This document shows positions 9,017-17,363 of a stretch of 64,000 nt of DNA, piece after piece (position 1 is the stretch's first letter; every line of letters begins with the position of its first letter). Origin of the DNA: Ancylobacter aquaticus (lineage in GTDB: Bacteria > Pseudomonadota > Alphaproteobacteria > Rhizobiales > Xanthobacteraceae); NCBI RefSeq assembly GCF_004339465.1, contig NZ_SMFY01000002.1, forward strand, positions 744,001 through 808,000, given 5' to 3'. The notes beneath the pieces are model-generated. The model did not search any database. It was given only the letters and a program-made list of their open reading frames with translations, and was not told the DNA's origin. The position numbers and the translations under genes are program-made.

Positions 9017-9459
9017 TTTTTCTGCCGGTAATTGTCGTGGCATCCGCCGCAATTGCGGATCACGCCGGGGAAGTTTGCCTTGAAGCTGGCCTCGTCGGTG
9101 ATGGCCGCGCGCGCGCTCGCGGCATCGGTGCCGAGCTTGGCGAAGCGTGCGTCGAAATCCGCCGTGTTGGTCCAGATCGCCGGAAGCGCGTCGGTGTCGG
9201 AACCGGAACCGGAGCCCGCCGGGAACAGGGTTGGCAGCACCTTGGCGTCCTTCACATAGAGGTCCAACGCCGCCTGCACCTGTGCAAGGTCGAAGGGCAC
9301 GCTGCCCCGCAGCATGCCTCCGACCGGCTTGGTCGCATCGCCGAACTGCTTGAGCAATGTCTGGCGTTCCTTCACCACATCGGCTTGGGCCACCGCCGCC
9401 GTTGCGGCAATGGCGGTGAGTATGCCGGCTGCAAGCGCAACCGTCAGGCGACGAACCAT
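9013..9459 (-). CDS. Cytochrome c prime family protein
   Basis: Periplasmic four-helix c-type cytochrome, 148 aa. A signal peptide spans about residues 1-24 (LTVALAAGILTA core). The single haem site C137-G-G-C140-H141 sits near the C-terminus, as is diagnostic for cytochrome c prime (NO/CO-binding, nitrosative-stress or electron-buffer roles). The start was chosen at MVRRLTV because AGGGAG lies 6 bases upstream; the ATG five codons earlier overlaps that site. Four bases of overlap with the cytochrome b gene suggest one transcript. Confidence 0.9.
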   Translation of the reverse strand: MVRRLTVALAAGILTAIAATAAVAQADVVKERQTLLKQFGDATKPVGGMLRGSVPFDLAQVQAALDLYVKDAKVLPTLFPAGSGSGSDTDALPAIWTNTADFDARFAKLGTDAASARAAITDEASFKANFPGVIRNCGGCHDNYRQKN

Positions 9460-9682
9460 GAAATGCTCCCTCATTCACGCGCCGGAAAGGCGCGCGCGCC
9501 GCCCGAGCTTATTGCGCGTCGGACCGATGGCAATGATCCGCAGCTCGTGGTCGCGCGCTCGTGATGGCGGGACAAGCAGGCATGGCGGGCATGTAATGTT
9601 TCTTGCGGTTCGTGGTTTCCCGCATTTTCATTGGGCGGCGATAACCCTACGTCAGAACATCAGTCGTCAGGAGAGAAACGCC

Positions 9683-10498
9683 ATGTCCATCCGTACCGTC
9701 CTGCTGCATGCCGCGCCTGATTCGGGCTTCAGCGATCGTCTGGCCTACGCCGCCGGGCTCGCGCGCCAGACCGGGGCACAACTCAAGGCGGTCTACACGC
9801 TTTACCCCGCCGGGGTTCCGCGCGTCGGGCGTGCGCTGTCGATCTATGTGAACGAGCTGGTGCGGGAGGCGAAGGAGAAGGAAACCACAATCAAGGCGCA
9901 GTTCGAGGCCGCCGTGGCGGAAGCCGGTGTGGTCGGCGTGTGGCAGATCATCGAAGGCGAGGTCACGGCCGCGCTCCGCGACGAGGTCACGTTCGCCGAC
10001 GTTACCGTGGTCAGCGAGACGCGCTATGGCACGGTCGACGACGAACTCGCCGCCACCCTGCCCGAGCACCTAGCCCTCGCCTGCAACGGCCCGGTGATCG
10101 TGGTGCCGACGGGCAAGCCGGTGCCGGCCCGCATCGGCAAGGTGCTGGTGGCGTGGAAGCCCTCCCGCGAGGCTGGCCACGCCGTGCGTTTCGCGCTTCC
10201 CCTGATGGCCCTCGCCGACGAGGTGGAAGTGCTCACCGTCGAGGAGAGCAAGGTGGATGTCGCCGCCTCCGGCGCCAAGCTCGCCGCATATCTCTCGACC
10301 CACAGCGTCAATGCCCGGCACCGTCATGTCACGGACGGGCAGGCGGGCGACGTCATCGCGCAGGAAGCGCAGAAATTCGGCGCCGACCTGCTGGTGATGG
10401 GGCTCTACAGCCGCTCGCGACTGGCCGAGATGATCCTCGGCGGCGTCACCGCCTCGCTGCTGGTCGACCCGCCGGTGCCACTGTTCGTCGCCCATTAA
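9683..10498 (+). CDS. Universal stress protein (two Usp domains)
   Basis: Cytoplasmic tandem UspA-like protein, 271 aa. Domain 1 starts at MSIRTVLLHAAPDSGFS and domain 2 near IGKVLVAWKPSREA. The C-terminal nucleotide-loop reads MGLYSRSRLAEMILGGVT. Families usually carry G-x-x-G in this loop, and here the second Gly is Ser, so ATP binding may be weakened. The start is set by GGAGAG at 9670-9675 eight bases ahead of ATG. A strong rho-independent terminator follows. Role inferred: stress or persistence; no partner gene is evident. Confidence 0.9.
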   Translation: MSIRTVLLHAAPDSGFSDRLAYAAGLARQTGAQLKAVYTLYPAGVPRVGRALSIYVNELVREAKEKETTIKAQFEAAVAEAGVVGVWQIIEGEVTAALRDEVTFADVTVVSETRYGTVDDELAATLPEHLALACNGPVIVVPTGKPVPARIGKVLVAWKPSREAGHAVRFALPLMALADEVEVLTVEESKVDVAASGAKLAAYLSTHSVNARHRHVTDGQAGDVIAQEAQKFGADLLVMGLYSRSRLAEMILGGVTASLLVDPPVPLFVAH

Positions 10499-10535
10499 GC
10501 GGCGGGGCACCGCGCCCTTCGTTTGCTCAGCCTAA

Positions 10536-10570
10536 CCGCCGGTCCCGACGAGGGGCCGGCGGTTTTCGTT
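10536..10570 (+). terminator. Rho-independent terminator after the universal stress gene
   Basis: An 11-bp GC-rich stem (10536-10546 with 10552-10562, one G-U pair) with a 5-base loop is followed by TTTTCGTTT. It lies 38 bases after the Usp stop. Confidence 0.9.
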
Positions 10571-10667
10571 TCGTGCAAACGATAGGTGATTCTAGGTTGC
10601 GGGAAGGCCGCGCGCGCCCTAGCTCTGCGGCGCCGATCCGGCCCGCTGCCTGCCGAGGAAAAATCCG

Positions 10668-11270
10668 GTGCCGCTATCCTCCCAGTTCCTGCCGATGTTC
10701 CTGTTCGCGCTGGCCGGCGCGCTGACGCCGGGGCCGAACAACATGATCTCGGCGGGATCGGGCGCCGCCTTCGGCTTCCGCCGCACCCTGCCGCAGATAT
10801 GGGGCGTCACGGTGGGCTTCGCGATCATGGTGGTGGCGATCGGCATGGGGCTCGGCACGCTGTTCCTCGCCATTCCCTACATGCACCAGACGCTGAAGAT
10901 CGTCGGCTCGCTCTATCTGCTCTACCTCGCCTGGAAAATCGCCAATGCCGGCGGGCCGGGGGGCGGCACGACGGTCGAAAAGCCGATGACCCTGCTGCAA
11001 TCGGCGCTGTTCCAGTGGGTGAACCCCAAGGCGTGGACCATCGCCCTCTCCATCGTGCCGGCCTTCACCACGGTGGGCGGTGACGACCTGTTCGCCGAAG
11101 TGGCGATGATCGCGCTGGTGTCCGGTCTCGTCACCTTCCCCAGCCTGTGCCTGTGGGCGGGGTTCGGCGCGCTGCTGGCCCGCCTGCTCTCGACCCCGCG
11201 CCAGCAGCGCCTCGTCAACTACGCGATGGCGGCGCTGGTGGCTTTGAGCGTGTTCATGCTCTTCCTCTGA
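10668..11270 (+). CDS. LysE family amino acid exporter
   Basis: RhtB/LysE-type efflux permease, 200 aa, with about six hydrophobic helices. The family signature TPGPNNMISAGSGAAFGF lies at the end of helix 1, and QWVNPKAWTIAL marks helix 4. It exports amino acids or analogues; the exact substrate is unclear. GTG start with GAGGA about 9 bases upstream; no ATG is available before the conserved N-terminus. It follows a terminator, so it has its own promoter, and no terminator separates it from the downstream plcP-like gene. Confidence 0.88.
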   Translation: MPLSSQFLPMFLFALAGALTPGPNNMISAGSGAAFGFRRTLPQIWGVTVGFAIMVVAIGMGLGTLFLAIPYMHQTLKIVGSLYLLYLAWKIANAGGPGGGTTVEKPMTLLQSALFQWVNPKAWTIALSIVPAFTTVGGDDLFAEVAMIALVSGLVTFPSLCLWAGFGALLARLLSTPRQQRLVNYAMAALVALSVFMLFL

Positions 11271-11298
11271 AAGACGCGCCGGACGGTGCAGCGCAGCA

Positions 11299-11316
11299 TC
11301 GTCATAAAAGCGTGAT
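11299..11316 (+). promoter_or_regulatory. Candidate Pho box in the plcP-like promoter
   Basis: Two imperfect CTGTCAT-type half-sites (TCGTCAT at 11299-11305, GCGTGAT at 11310-11316) flank an AAAA spacer, the 7-4-7 layout of PhoB sites. A -10-like TATGCT lies at 11329-11334, 12 bases after the box, which is about the spacing at PhoB promoters. Half-site scores are 5/7 and 4/7, so this is a candidate only. Confidence 0.45.
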
Positions 11317-11340
11317 GCGACTCGGGCTTATGCTTTCCCC

Positions 11341-12198
11341 ATGGAGACATTGCCCAGCCCGTTTGCGGGCCTGATCGAGGGGGCTTTCGAGGTGAACGAC
11401 GCACCCGAGGCACACCGCTATCGCAGCCTGTTCCTGTCAGACGTCCATCTCGGCACCAAGGGCTGCCAGGCCGATCTTCTGCTGGATTTCCTGCGCTATC
11501 ACGACGCGGACACCATCTATCTCGTCGGCGACATCGTCGATGGCTGGCGGCTGCGCTCGGGCTGGTACTGGCCGCAGGCGCATAATGACGTGGTGCAGAA
11601 GCTGCTGCGCAAGAGCCGCAAGGGCACCCGCATGGTCTATCTGCCGGGGAACCACGATGAATTCCTCCGCGATTATTACGGCAATCATTTCGGCGGCATC
11701 GAAGTGGTCGAGACGGCGATCCACGAAGGCGCCGACGGCAAGCGCTACCTCGTCATCCATGGCGACGTGTTCGACGTCGTGGTGCGCCACGCCCGCTGGC
11801 TCGCCTTCCTCGGCGATGGCGCCTACACCGCCGCGCTCGGTCTCAACACCTATCTCAACTGGGCCCGGCGCAAGCTCGGCTTTCCCTATTGGTCTCTGAG
11901 CCAGTGGGCCAAGCTGAAGGTCAAGAACGCGGTCAACTTCATCGGCCGCTTCGAGGAGGCGGTGGCCACCGAGGCCCGGCGCCACAAGGTGGACGGGGTG
12001 GTGTGCGGGCATATCCACCATGCGGTCATTCACGACAGCTTCGGCGTCGAATACATTAACTGCGGCGACTGGGTGGAAAGCTGCACGGCGATCGTCGAAC
12101 ATGCCGACGGGCGCTTCGAGCTGATCGACTGGGCGCGCCAGTCCCGGGCGCGGGTAAGCGCGCCGTTGCTGGTAGAGCCGCCGAGAGTCGCCGCCTGA
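11341..12198 (+). CDS. plcP: LpxH-like metallophosphoesterase, likely PlcP phospholipase C of lipid remodelling
   Basis: Calcineurin-type dinuclear metal phosphoesterase, 285 aa. Metal-site motifs are D34-x-H36 (LSDVHLG), G63-D64 (VGDIVDGW), G-N104-H105-D (LPGNHDE), H140-G-D and a GHIHH near residue 226. By domain it would be named UDP-2,3-diacylglucosamine diphosphatase (COG2908), but its overlap with a GT4 gene matches the plcP-agt pair of rhizobia and marine bacteria. There PlcP cleaves phospholipids to diacylglycerol under phosphate starvation. A Pho-box-like site precedes it, and the ATG has no Shine-Dalgarno sequence, being about 7 bases from the -10. LpxH activity remains possible. Confidence 0.7.
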   Translation: METLPSPFAGLIEGAFEVNDAPEAHRYRSLFLSDVHLGTKGCQADLLLDFLRYHDADTIYLVGDIVDGWRLRSGWYWPQAHNDVVQKLLRKSRKGTRMVYLPGNHDEFLRDYYGNHFGGIEVVETAIHEGADGKRYLVIHGDVFDVVVRHARWLAFLGDGAYTAALGLNTYLNWARRKLGFPYWSLSQWAKLKVKNAVNFIGRFEEAVATEARRHKVDGVVCGHIHHAVIHDSFGVEYINCGDWVESCTAIVEHADGRFELIDWARQSRARVSAPLLVEPPRVAA

Positions 12199-13250
12199 TG
12201 CACATTCTCATTGCGACCGATGCCTGGCTGCCGCAGGTCAACGGCGTCGTCCGCTCGCTGCAGAACACCTGCCGCGAGGCGGAAAAGCTCGGCGCGCGGA
12301 TCGACTTCCTCACCCCCGCCGATTTTCGCACCCTGCCGATGCCGACCTATCCGGAAATCCGGCTGGCCCTGACGACGCCCGGCCGCGTCGCCCGCCGGAT
12401 AAGCGAGAGCGGCGCCGACTATGTACACATCGCTACCGAGGGGCCGATCGGCATCATGGCGCGGCGCGCCTGCATCAAGCGCGGCCAGAGCTTCACCACC
12501 AGCTATCACACGCGCTTTCCCGAATATCTCTCGGCCCGCGCGCCGGTGCCGGAAGCGTTCTCCTATGCGTGGCTCCGGCGCTTCCACAATGCGGGAGCGG
12601 GCATGATGGTCTCCACCCCGACGCTGGAAGCGGAACTGCAGGGACGCGGCTTCCGCAACATCATGCGCTGGTCGCGCGGCGTCGACGCCGAACTGTTCCG
12701 CCCGCGCCCGGAAGCCGAGATGGACGCGCGTGTTGCCGCCCTGCCCCGCCCAATCTTCCTCTCGGTCGGCCGCGTGGCGGTGGAAAAGAACATTTCCGCC
12801 TTCCTCGACCTCGACCTGCCCGGCTCCAAGGTGGTGGTCGGCGAAGGCCCGGCCCGCGCCGAGCTTCAGGCCCGCCATCCCGACGTGCATTTCCTCGGCC
12901 TTAGGGAAGGCGAAGCGCTCGCGCGCATCTATGCGGCGGCGGATGTGTTCGTGTTTCCCAGCCTGACCGACACCTTCGGAATCGTGCTGCTGGAGGCTCT
13001 GGCCAGCGGCCTGCCGGTCGCCGCCTTCCCCGTCACCGGCCCGAAGGACGTGATCGGCGAGGCGGACCTTTCGGTCGGCGTGCTGGGCGGCGACCTTCGG
13101 CAGGCGGCACTTGCCGCGCTCGACATCGACAGGGAAGACTGCCGCACCTACGCGCTGCGCTTTTCCTGGCGGGCCTGCACCGAGCAGTTCCTGCACAATA
13201 TCGCGCTCGCCCATGCCCGCGTCTCCGCGCCCCGGATGGCAGCGGGCTGA
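12198..13250 (+). CDS. agt: GT4 glycosyltransferase, likely diacylglycerol glycosyltransferase Agt
   Basis: GT-B fold, GT4 family, 350 aa. N-terminal acceptor domain MHILIATDAWLPQVNGVV-type. The C-terminal nucleotide-sugar site has the E-x7-E region FPSLTDTFGIVLLEALASGLPV. The TGATG overlap with the phosphoesterase gene makes coupled translation likely. In phosphate-starved Rhizobiales, Agt glycosylates the diacylglycerol released by PlcP to make phosphorus-free glycolipids; GT4 mannosyltransferases of similar sequence are the alternative. The call rests mainly on the conserved pairing. Confidence 0.68.
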   Translation: MHILIATDAWLPQVNGVVRSLQNTCREAEKLGARIDFLTPADFRTLPMPTYPEIRLALTTPGRVARRISESGADYVHIATEGPIGIMARRACIKRGQSFTTSYHTRFPEYLSARAPVPEAFSYAWLRRFHNAGAGMMVSTPTLEAELQGRGFRNIMRWSRGVDAELFRPRPEAEMDARVAALPRPIFLSVGRVAVEKNISAFLDLDLPGSKVVVGEGPARAELQARHPDVHFLGLREGEALARIYAAADVFVFPSLTDTFGIVLLEALASGLPVAAFPVTGPKDVIGEADLSVGVLGGDLRQAALAALDIDREDCRTYALRFSWRACTEQFLHNIALAHARVSAPRMAAG

Positions 13251-13330
13251 GCGGCGGGCGCAGGCACGCCGGGGTTGCCAACGCCCTGCAAGGGCAGGCT
13301 CCCCGGCCACGGCCGCGGATAGCGTCAGCC

Positions 13331-14320
13331 TCACGCCACCGCGAGGCAGCGGGCGAAGGTGGAAGCATCCACATTGCCGCCCGACAGCACGAGCACGGCC
13401 AGTTTGTCGGTGAGGTCGAGCTTTCCGGCGAGCACGGCGGCCAGCGTCACCGCCCCGCCGGGCTCGACGACGATCTTCAGTTCCTCGAAGGCAAACGCCA
13501 CCGCCCGCGCCACTTCCTCGTCGGTGGCGGACACGCCCGCGCCGACGAGGCGGGACGAAATCTCGAAGGTCAGCCGCCCCGGCGTCGCCGCCAGCAGCGC
13601 GTCACAGATCGAGCCGGTCGCCTGGTTGTTGCGCTCGCGCCCGCCGGAGCGGAAGGAGCGGGCGTGATCGTCGAAACCGGCCGGCTCGGCGGTCATCACC
13701 TGCGCGTCGGGGAAATGGTGCTTAACTGCCAGCGCGATGCCGGAGACGAGGCCGCCGCCCGAGGCGTTCGCCACCACGAGATCGGGCGTGAGGCCGCGCG
13801 CCAGCAGGTCCTCGGCGATCTCCAGCCCCACCGTGCCCTGCCCGGCGATGATGTGGAAATCGTCATAGGGCGGCACGAAGACGGCGCCGCGCGCCCGCGC
13901 GATCTCGCCGGCAATGGCGTCGCGGTCCTCCGTCTCGCGGTCATACTCAACCACCTCGCCACCGAAGGCGATGGTGCGTGCCTTCTTCATCGCCGGCGCA
14001 TCGCTCGGCATCACGATGACGGAGGGCATGCCCATCAGTGCCGCCGCCGCCGCGACACCCTGCGCGTGGTTTCCGGAGGAGCAGGCGACCACGCCGCCCT
14101 CCCGTTGCGAGTCGGGAAGGCGCGAAATGCGGTTATAGGCGCCGCGAAACTTGAACGAGCCGGTGCGCTGGAGCGCCTCCGGCTTAAGCAGCACACGCCC
14201 GCCAGTGATCGCGTCGAGGCGGGTGCTGGAGAGGAGCGGCGTGCGAACCGCCACGCCCGCGAGGCGTTCAGCGGCCGAAACGATGTCGTCAAAGGTGGGA
14301 AGGGCGTTGCTCTGCATCAT
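13331..14320 (-). CDS. PLP-dependent serine/threonine dehydratase
   Basis: Fold-type II PLP enzyme, 329 aa, deaminating Thr or Ser to oxo acids. The Schiff-base Lys is K57 in GSFKFRGA. The SSGNHAQG phosphate/carboxylate loop lies at 81-88, and a Gly-rich cofactor loop (SGGGLVSGIAL) follows. It lacks the C-terminal ACT regulatory domain of biosynthetic IlvA (about 510 aa), so it is the short catabolic/serine-racemase-like type. Divergent from an XRE-cupin regulator 144 bases away, which may control it. Confidence 0.85.
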   Translation of the reverse strand: MMQSNALPTFDDIVSAAERLAGVAVRTPLLSSTRLDAITGGRVLLKPEALQRTGSFKFRGAYNRISRLPDSQREGGVVACSSGNHAQGVAAAAALMGMPSVIVMPSDAPAMKKARTIAFGGEVVEYDRETEDRDAIAGEIARARGAVFVPPYDDFHIIAGQGTVGLEIAEDLLARGLTPDLVVANASGGGLVSGIALAVKHHFPDAQVMTAEPAGFDDHARSFRSGGRERNNQATGSICDALLAATPGRLTFEISSRLVGAGVSATDEEVARAVAFAFEELKIVVEPGGAVTLAAVLAGKLDLTDKLAVLVLSGGNVDASTFARCLAVA

Positions 14321-14464
14321 GGGTCCAGCTTAGTCCGCCGACAGCACGCCTGCATGCGAATTCACCGTTATTCCGGCACCAATTTCCCCGATGCGGCCGG
14401 CACGCTTGCGCCGCCTCGGCGGCCCGACCTAAATACATGTCCCATAAGCCAAACAGGAGACGGC

Positions 14465-15085
14465 ATGTCGGGCCGAACGCGCAGCCTCGATCGGGGCGAC
14501 ATGGATGCCGGCGCGCAGGCGATCACCGGCCAGCTTGGCCGCACCATCCAGCGCCTGCGCAAGGCCTACAACCTCTCGCTGTCCGAGCTTTCCGAGCAGT
14601 CCGGCGTCGCCAAGTCGATCATCAGCCAGATCGAGCGCAACGAGACCAACCCGACGCTCGCCACCGTCTGGCGGCTGTCGCAGGCGCTGGACATGTCGAT
14701 CGACCGCTTCATGGCGGCCACCGATGACGAGCCCTTCGTCGAGCATCTCACCCGCGCCGACACGCCGATCCTCGTCTCCGAGGACGGCAAGTGCCGCCTC
14801 ACCATCACCGGCTGGATTAAGACGGTGGAATGGCTGCAATGGTTCGATTTCGTCGCCGGGCCGGGCGGCGAGCTGATATCCGACGGCCACCAGCGCGGCT
14901 CGGTAGAATGCCTGTCCGTGCTCTCCGGCGAGCTTCAGGTGGAGTGCGGCGACGTGCTTGAAACCGCCCGCGCCGGAGAAACCCTCCGCTACCGCTGCGA
15001 CCGCCGCCACGTCATCCGCAACCTCACAACCGAGCCCGCCCACGCCACCATGGTCTGCCTGCTCAAGGCGGCCGTGCTCGACTGA
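14465..15085 (+). CDS. XRE family regulator with C-terminal cupin domain
   Basis: Transcription factor, 206 aa. The helix-turn-helix is at about residues 27-82 (LSLSELSEQSGVAKSIISQIERNE is the recognition region). A cupin effector domain spans 110-195 (SVECLSVLSGELQVECGD). Relatives control amino-acid or polyamine catabolism. The start follows AGGAGA at 14455-14460; a much longer in-frame extension upstream overlaps the dehydratase and is rejected. Its head-to-head position makes the Ser/Thr dehydratase the likely target (inference). Confidence 0.88.
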   Translation: MSGRTRSLDRGDMDAGAQAITGQLGRTIQRLRKAYNLSLSELSEQSGVAKSIISQIERNETNPTLATVWRLSQALDMSIDRFMAATDDEPFVEHLTRADTPILVSEDGKCRLTITGWIKTVEWLQWFDFVAGPGGELISDGHQRGSVECLSVLSGELQVECGDVLETARAGETLRYRCDRRHVIRNLTTEPAHATMVCLLKAAVLD

Positions 15086-15097
15086 CGCCCGGCAAAG

Positions 15098-15125
15098 CAA
15101 ACGGGCGCCCGCAGGCGCCCGTCGC
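15098..15125. terminator. Hairpin terminator between convergent genes
   Basis: A 9-bp perfect stem (15100-15108 with 15113-15121) with loop CGCA lies between the XRE gene and the phytase-like gene. The T-tract is better for the minus-strand transcript (TTTGCTTT). Confidence 0.65.
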
Positions 15126-15146
15126 AAAATTCGGCAGTGCAGGTGA

Positions 15147-17363
15147 TCAGTTCATCTTGCCAAGCGGGATGAACTGCGTCTCGCCGGAGGAACCGTCCAC
15201 GCCGTCATTGTCGGTGACGATGAAGGCATTGCCGGCCGCGTCGATGGCGAAGCTCTCGACCTTGTCGAGCACATAGCCATTGGGCGCCTTGAGCAGCGGC
15301 AGCAAATCCTTCACCTCGCTCTTTTCCAGCGCCGGCGGGGCCGCCTCGCTGCCGAGCGGCGCCGGCTTCACATCCTTGAGCGAGACATAGACGAGCTTCT
15401 TGAGCGCCGCGTCCGCGCCGATGAGGTTGTCGCGCTCGATGACGATCAGCCCGTCCTTGTAGGGCGTCAGCTCGGACAGGCCGACCCAGCCCTTGGCGGG
15501 CGTGTCGAGCGGGTAGCGCACCGCGCCCCAGCCCTTGGTGGCGGGCGTGTAGGCGATGAGCTTGGCGAAACCCTTCGCGTCGTCCTTCCACTCGCGCTGG
15601 ACGGCGATCCACACCGTCTCGTCCGCCCCCGAACCAATGACCGCGACACCCTCGAAGCCGAAGCGCCCGGCCTGCGCGGCCACCGCCTCGGGAAGGGCGA
15701 TCTCTTCCGCGATCACTCCGTCGGCCCCGACGCGCAGCAAGAGGTTCTGCGTCGCCTTCTCCTTCTTCTCCGGATTGCCCTCGGAAACGACCCAGAAGCC
15801 GCCCTCGGGACGCACCGCGATGCCTTCAAGGTCGAGGCCCTTGGCCGGCGCGCCGTCCCGCGTCAGCACGGTGGCAGCGGTGATCTTCGCCGGCATGGCG
15901 GCGGCGTCGACGGTGAGAATGCGCGCCTGGGCGTAGGCGCTGTCGGTCACGGCATAGAGCTTGCCCGCTTCCTTGGCATCGGCCGCGAAGCCGGACAGCG
16001 CGGACCACCAGATCGGCAGGCCGTCCGGGCCGTCGACCGATTCGATGGTGGGATAGGCCGGCATGGCGCCGGGCTGGCGCTGATACAGGGTGACGACCGA
16101 ACCGATGCCGCCATCCTCGCGGCCGTCGGTCTCGCTGGCGGTGACGAAGAGGTCGCGCTTGGGCAGGGCCACCAGCCCTTCCGGCCCGACGCCGGCCGGC
16201 AGCACCTGCAGGAATTCCGGCGCCTGCGCCCCGCCCTTGTCGCGATAGACGAAGACCAGCGAGCCACGCTCGGAGGCGACGAAGATCAAGCGGTCATCGC
16301 CGAAGGTCGCGACTTCCGCGCCCTCCATCTCGATGCCCTTCTTGTTGCGCTTGTCGGGATAGTGGCCGAGGCGCACCGCCATGTGCTCCGGCGCCGCGCC
16401 GCTCTCGAACAGCAGCTTGCCGGTCTTGTCGAAGATGGAAAAGCCGCGCGAACCGCCCTTCCAGTCGCCCTCATTGGCGATCACGAAGCGATCGTCGTCG
16501 ATCCACTGCACGGTGTCGGGCTCGCGCGGCACTGCCTTCATCGAACCCGAGAGGTCGATGATGCCGTCCTTCTTGGTGTCGATCTTGTCGAGATCCACCG
16601 TGCCGGCGGGGAAATGCGCCAGGATCTTGCCGGTGGGCAGGTCCACCACCACGATGTGGTTGTTCTCCTGCAGCGTTACGACGACTTCGTTGCGGGAATT
16701 GATGTCGACATATTCCGCCTCCGGATCTTCCGAGCCGACGGCGGCGAGGCCGGTGAGGTCGATCACCTTCTTCGAGGCATCGACCACGCGGCCGTTCTTC
16801 ACCTCGAAGGTGGTGAGGTTGCCGGCCGGCAGTTGCGGCAGCGCGCCGTCGTTGAGATCTTCGTCTCGCTCATTCTCGATGGCGATGGCGAGATAGCTGC
16901 CATCCGGGCTCTTGGTGATCGAATCCGGCTGGCCCCCAATGTCTATCTTCTCCTCCACCTTCCGGGTCGCAAGGTCGATCACGGCGAGATGGCCGGAGGG
17001 CTTGGCCTTTGATTCGGAGGTGTTGACGCCGACATAGGCCTTGGCGCCAATCACCACGGTCGTGGTCGGCTCGCCATCGAGGGCGATCACGCCAGCGGAT
17101 TTCGGCATTGCAGGATCGGTGATGTCGATGAAGCCGATGCGCTGGCCGGGGCTGTCGCTGTAGATCAGCGTGTTGCCGTCCTCGGTAAAGGTGATGATCT
17201 CGGCGGCCGTCGATTTGGCAGGGTCGACGCCGGCGGGCAGGTTGTCGACCACGTTGAAGGTGGCGATGCGGTTGAACGGCGCGTCGGCCGCGAGGGCCGG
17301 TGACCCCAGGGCAACAAGAGCGAGCACGGCGGCGGAAGCGCTGGCGAGAAGCATCGGGCGCAT
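15147..17363 (-). CDS. Secreted esterase-like protein of the phytase family (beta-propeller)
   Basis: Exported protein, 738 aa. Sec signal peptide at 1-25 (LLASASAAVLALVALGSPALA, then ADAPF). The N-terminal half is a propeller resembling choice-of-anchor/surface-layer repeats (GQPDSITKSPDGSYLAIAIENE). The C-terminal half carries the phytase-like esterase domain (LSGFAADAK..LYAVTDS, LEGIAVRPEGGFWVVSEG). It probably hydrolyses organic phosphate esters in the periplasm or outside. The start is fixed by GGGAG 8 bases upstream; the longer frame adds 87 unlikely residues. A Pho-box-like site lies 65 bases upstream. Enzyme activity is inferred from the family only. Confidence 0.85.
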   Translation of the reverse strand: MRPMLLASASAAVLALVALGSPALAADAPFNRIATFNVVDNLPAGVDPAKSTAAEIITFTEDGNTLIYSDSPGQRIGFIDITDPAMPKSAGVIALDGEPTTTVVIGAKAYVGVNTSESKAKPSGHLAVIDLATRKVEEKIDIGGQPDSITKSPDGSYLAIAIENERDEDLNDGALPQLPAGNLTTFEVKNGRVVDASKKVIDLTGLAAVGSEDPEAEYVDINSRNEVVVTLQENNHIVVVDLPTGKILAHFPAGTVDLDKIDTKKDGIIDLSGSMKAVPREPDTVQWIDDDRFVIANEGDWKGGSRGFSIFDKTGKLLFESGAAPEHMAVRLGHYPDKRNKKGIEMEGAEVATFGDDRLIFVASERGSLVFVYRDKGGAQAPEFLQVLPAGVGPEGLVALPKRDLFVTASETDGREDGGIGSVVTLYQRQPGAMPAYPTIESVDGPDGLPIWWSALSGFAADAKEAGKLYAVTDSAYAQARILTVDAAAMPAKITAATVLTRDGAPAKGLDLEGIAVRPEGGFWVVSEGNPEKKEKATQNLLLRVGADGVIAEEIALPEAVAAQAGRFGFEGVAVIGSGADETVWIAVQREWKDDAKGFAKLIAYTPATKGWGAVRYPLDTPAKGWVGLSELTPYKDGLIVIERDNLIGADAALKKLVYVSLKDVKPAPLGSEAAPPALEKSEVKDLLPLLKAPNGYVLDKVESFAIDAAGNAFIVTDNDGVDGSSGETQFIPLGKMN

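Noticed and set aside
9314-9682. N-terminal extension of the universal stress protein
   Set aside because: The extension is unconserved and runs over the cytochrome c prime promoter; a good ribosome-binding site precedes 9683.
11341-12198. Plain LpxH lipid A hydrolase
   Set aside because: Not excluded, but the overlapping GT4 gene, Pho-like site and order match plcP-agt better.
13664-14464. N-terminal extension of the XRE-cupin regulator
   Set aside because: It overlaps the dehydratase in antisense and has shadow composition; AGGAGA sets the start at 14465.
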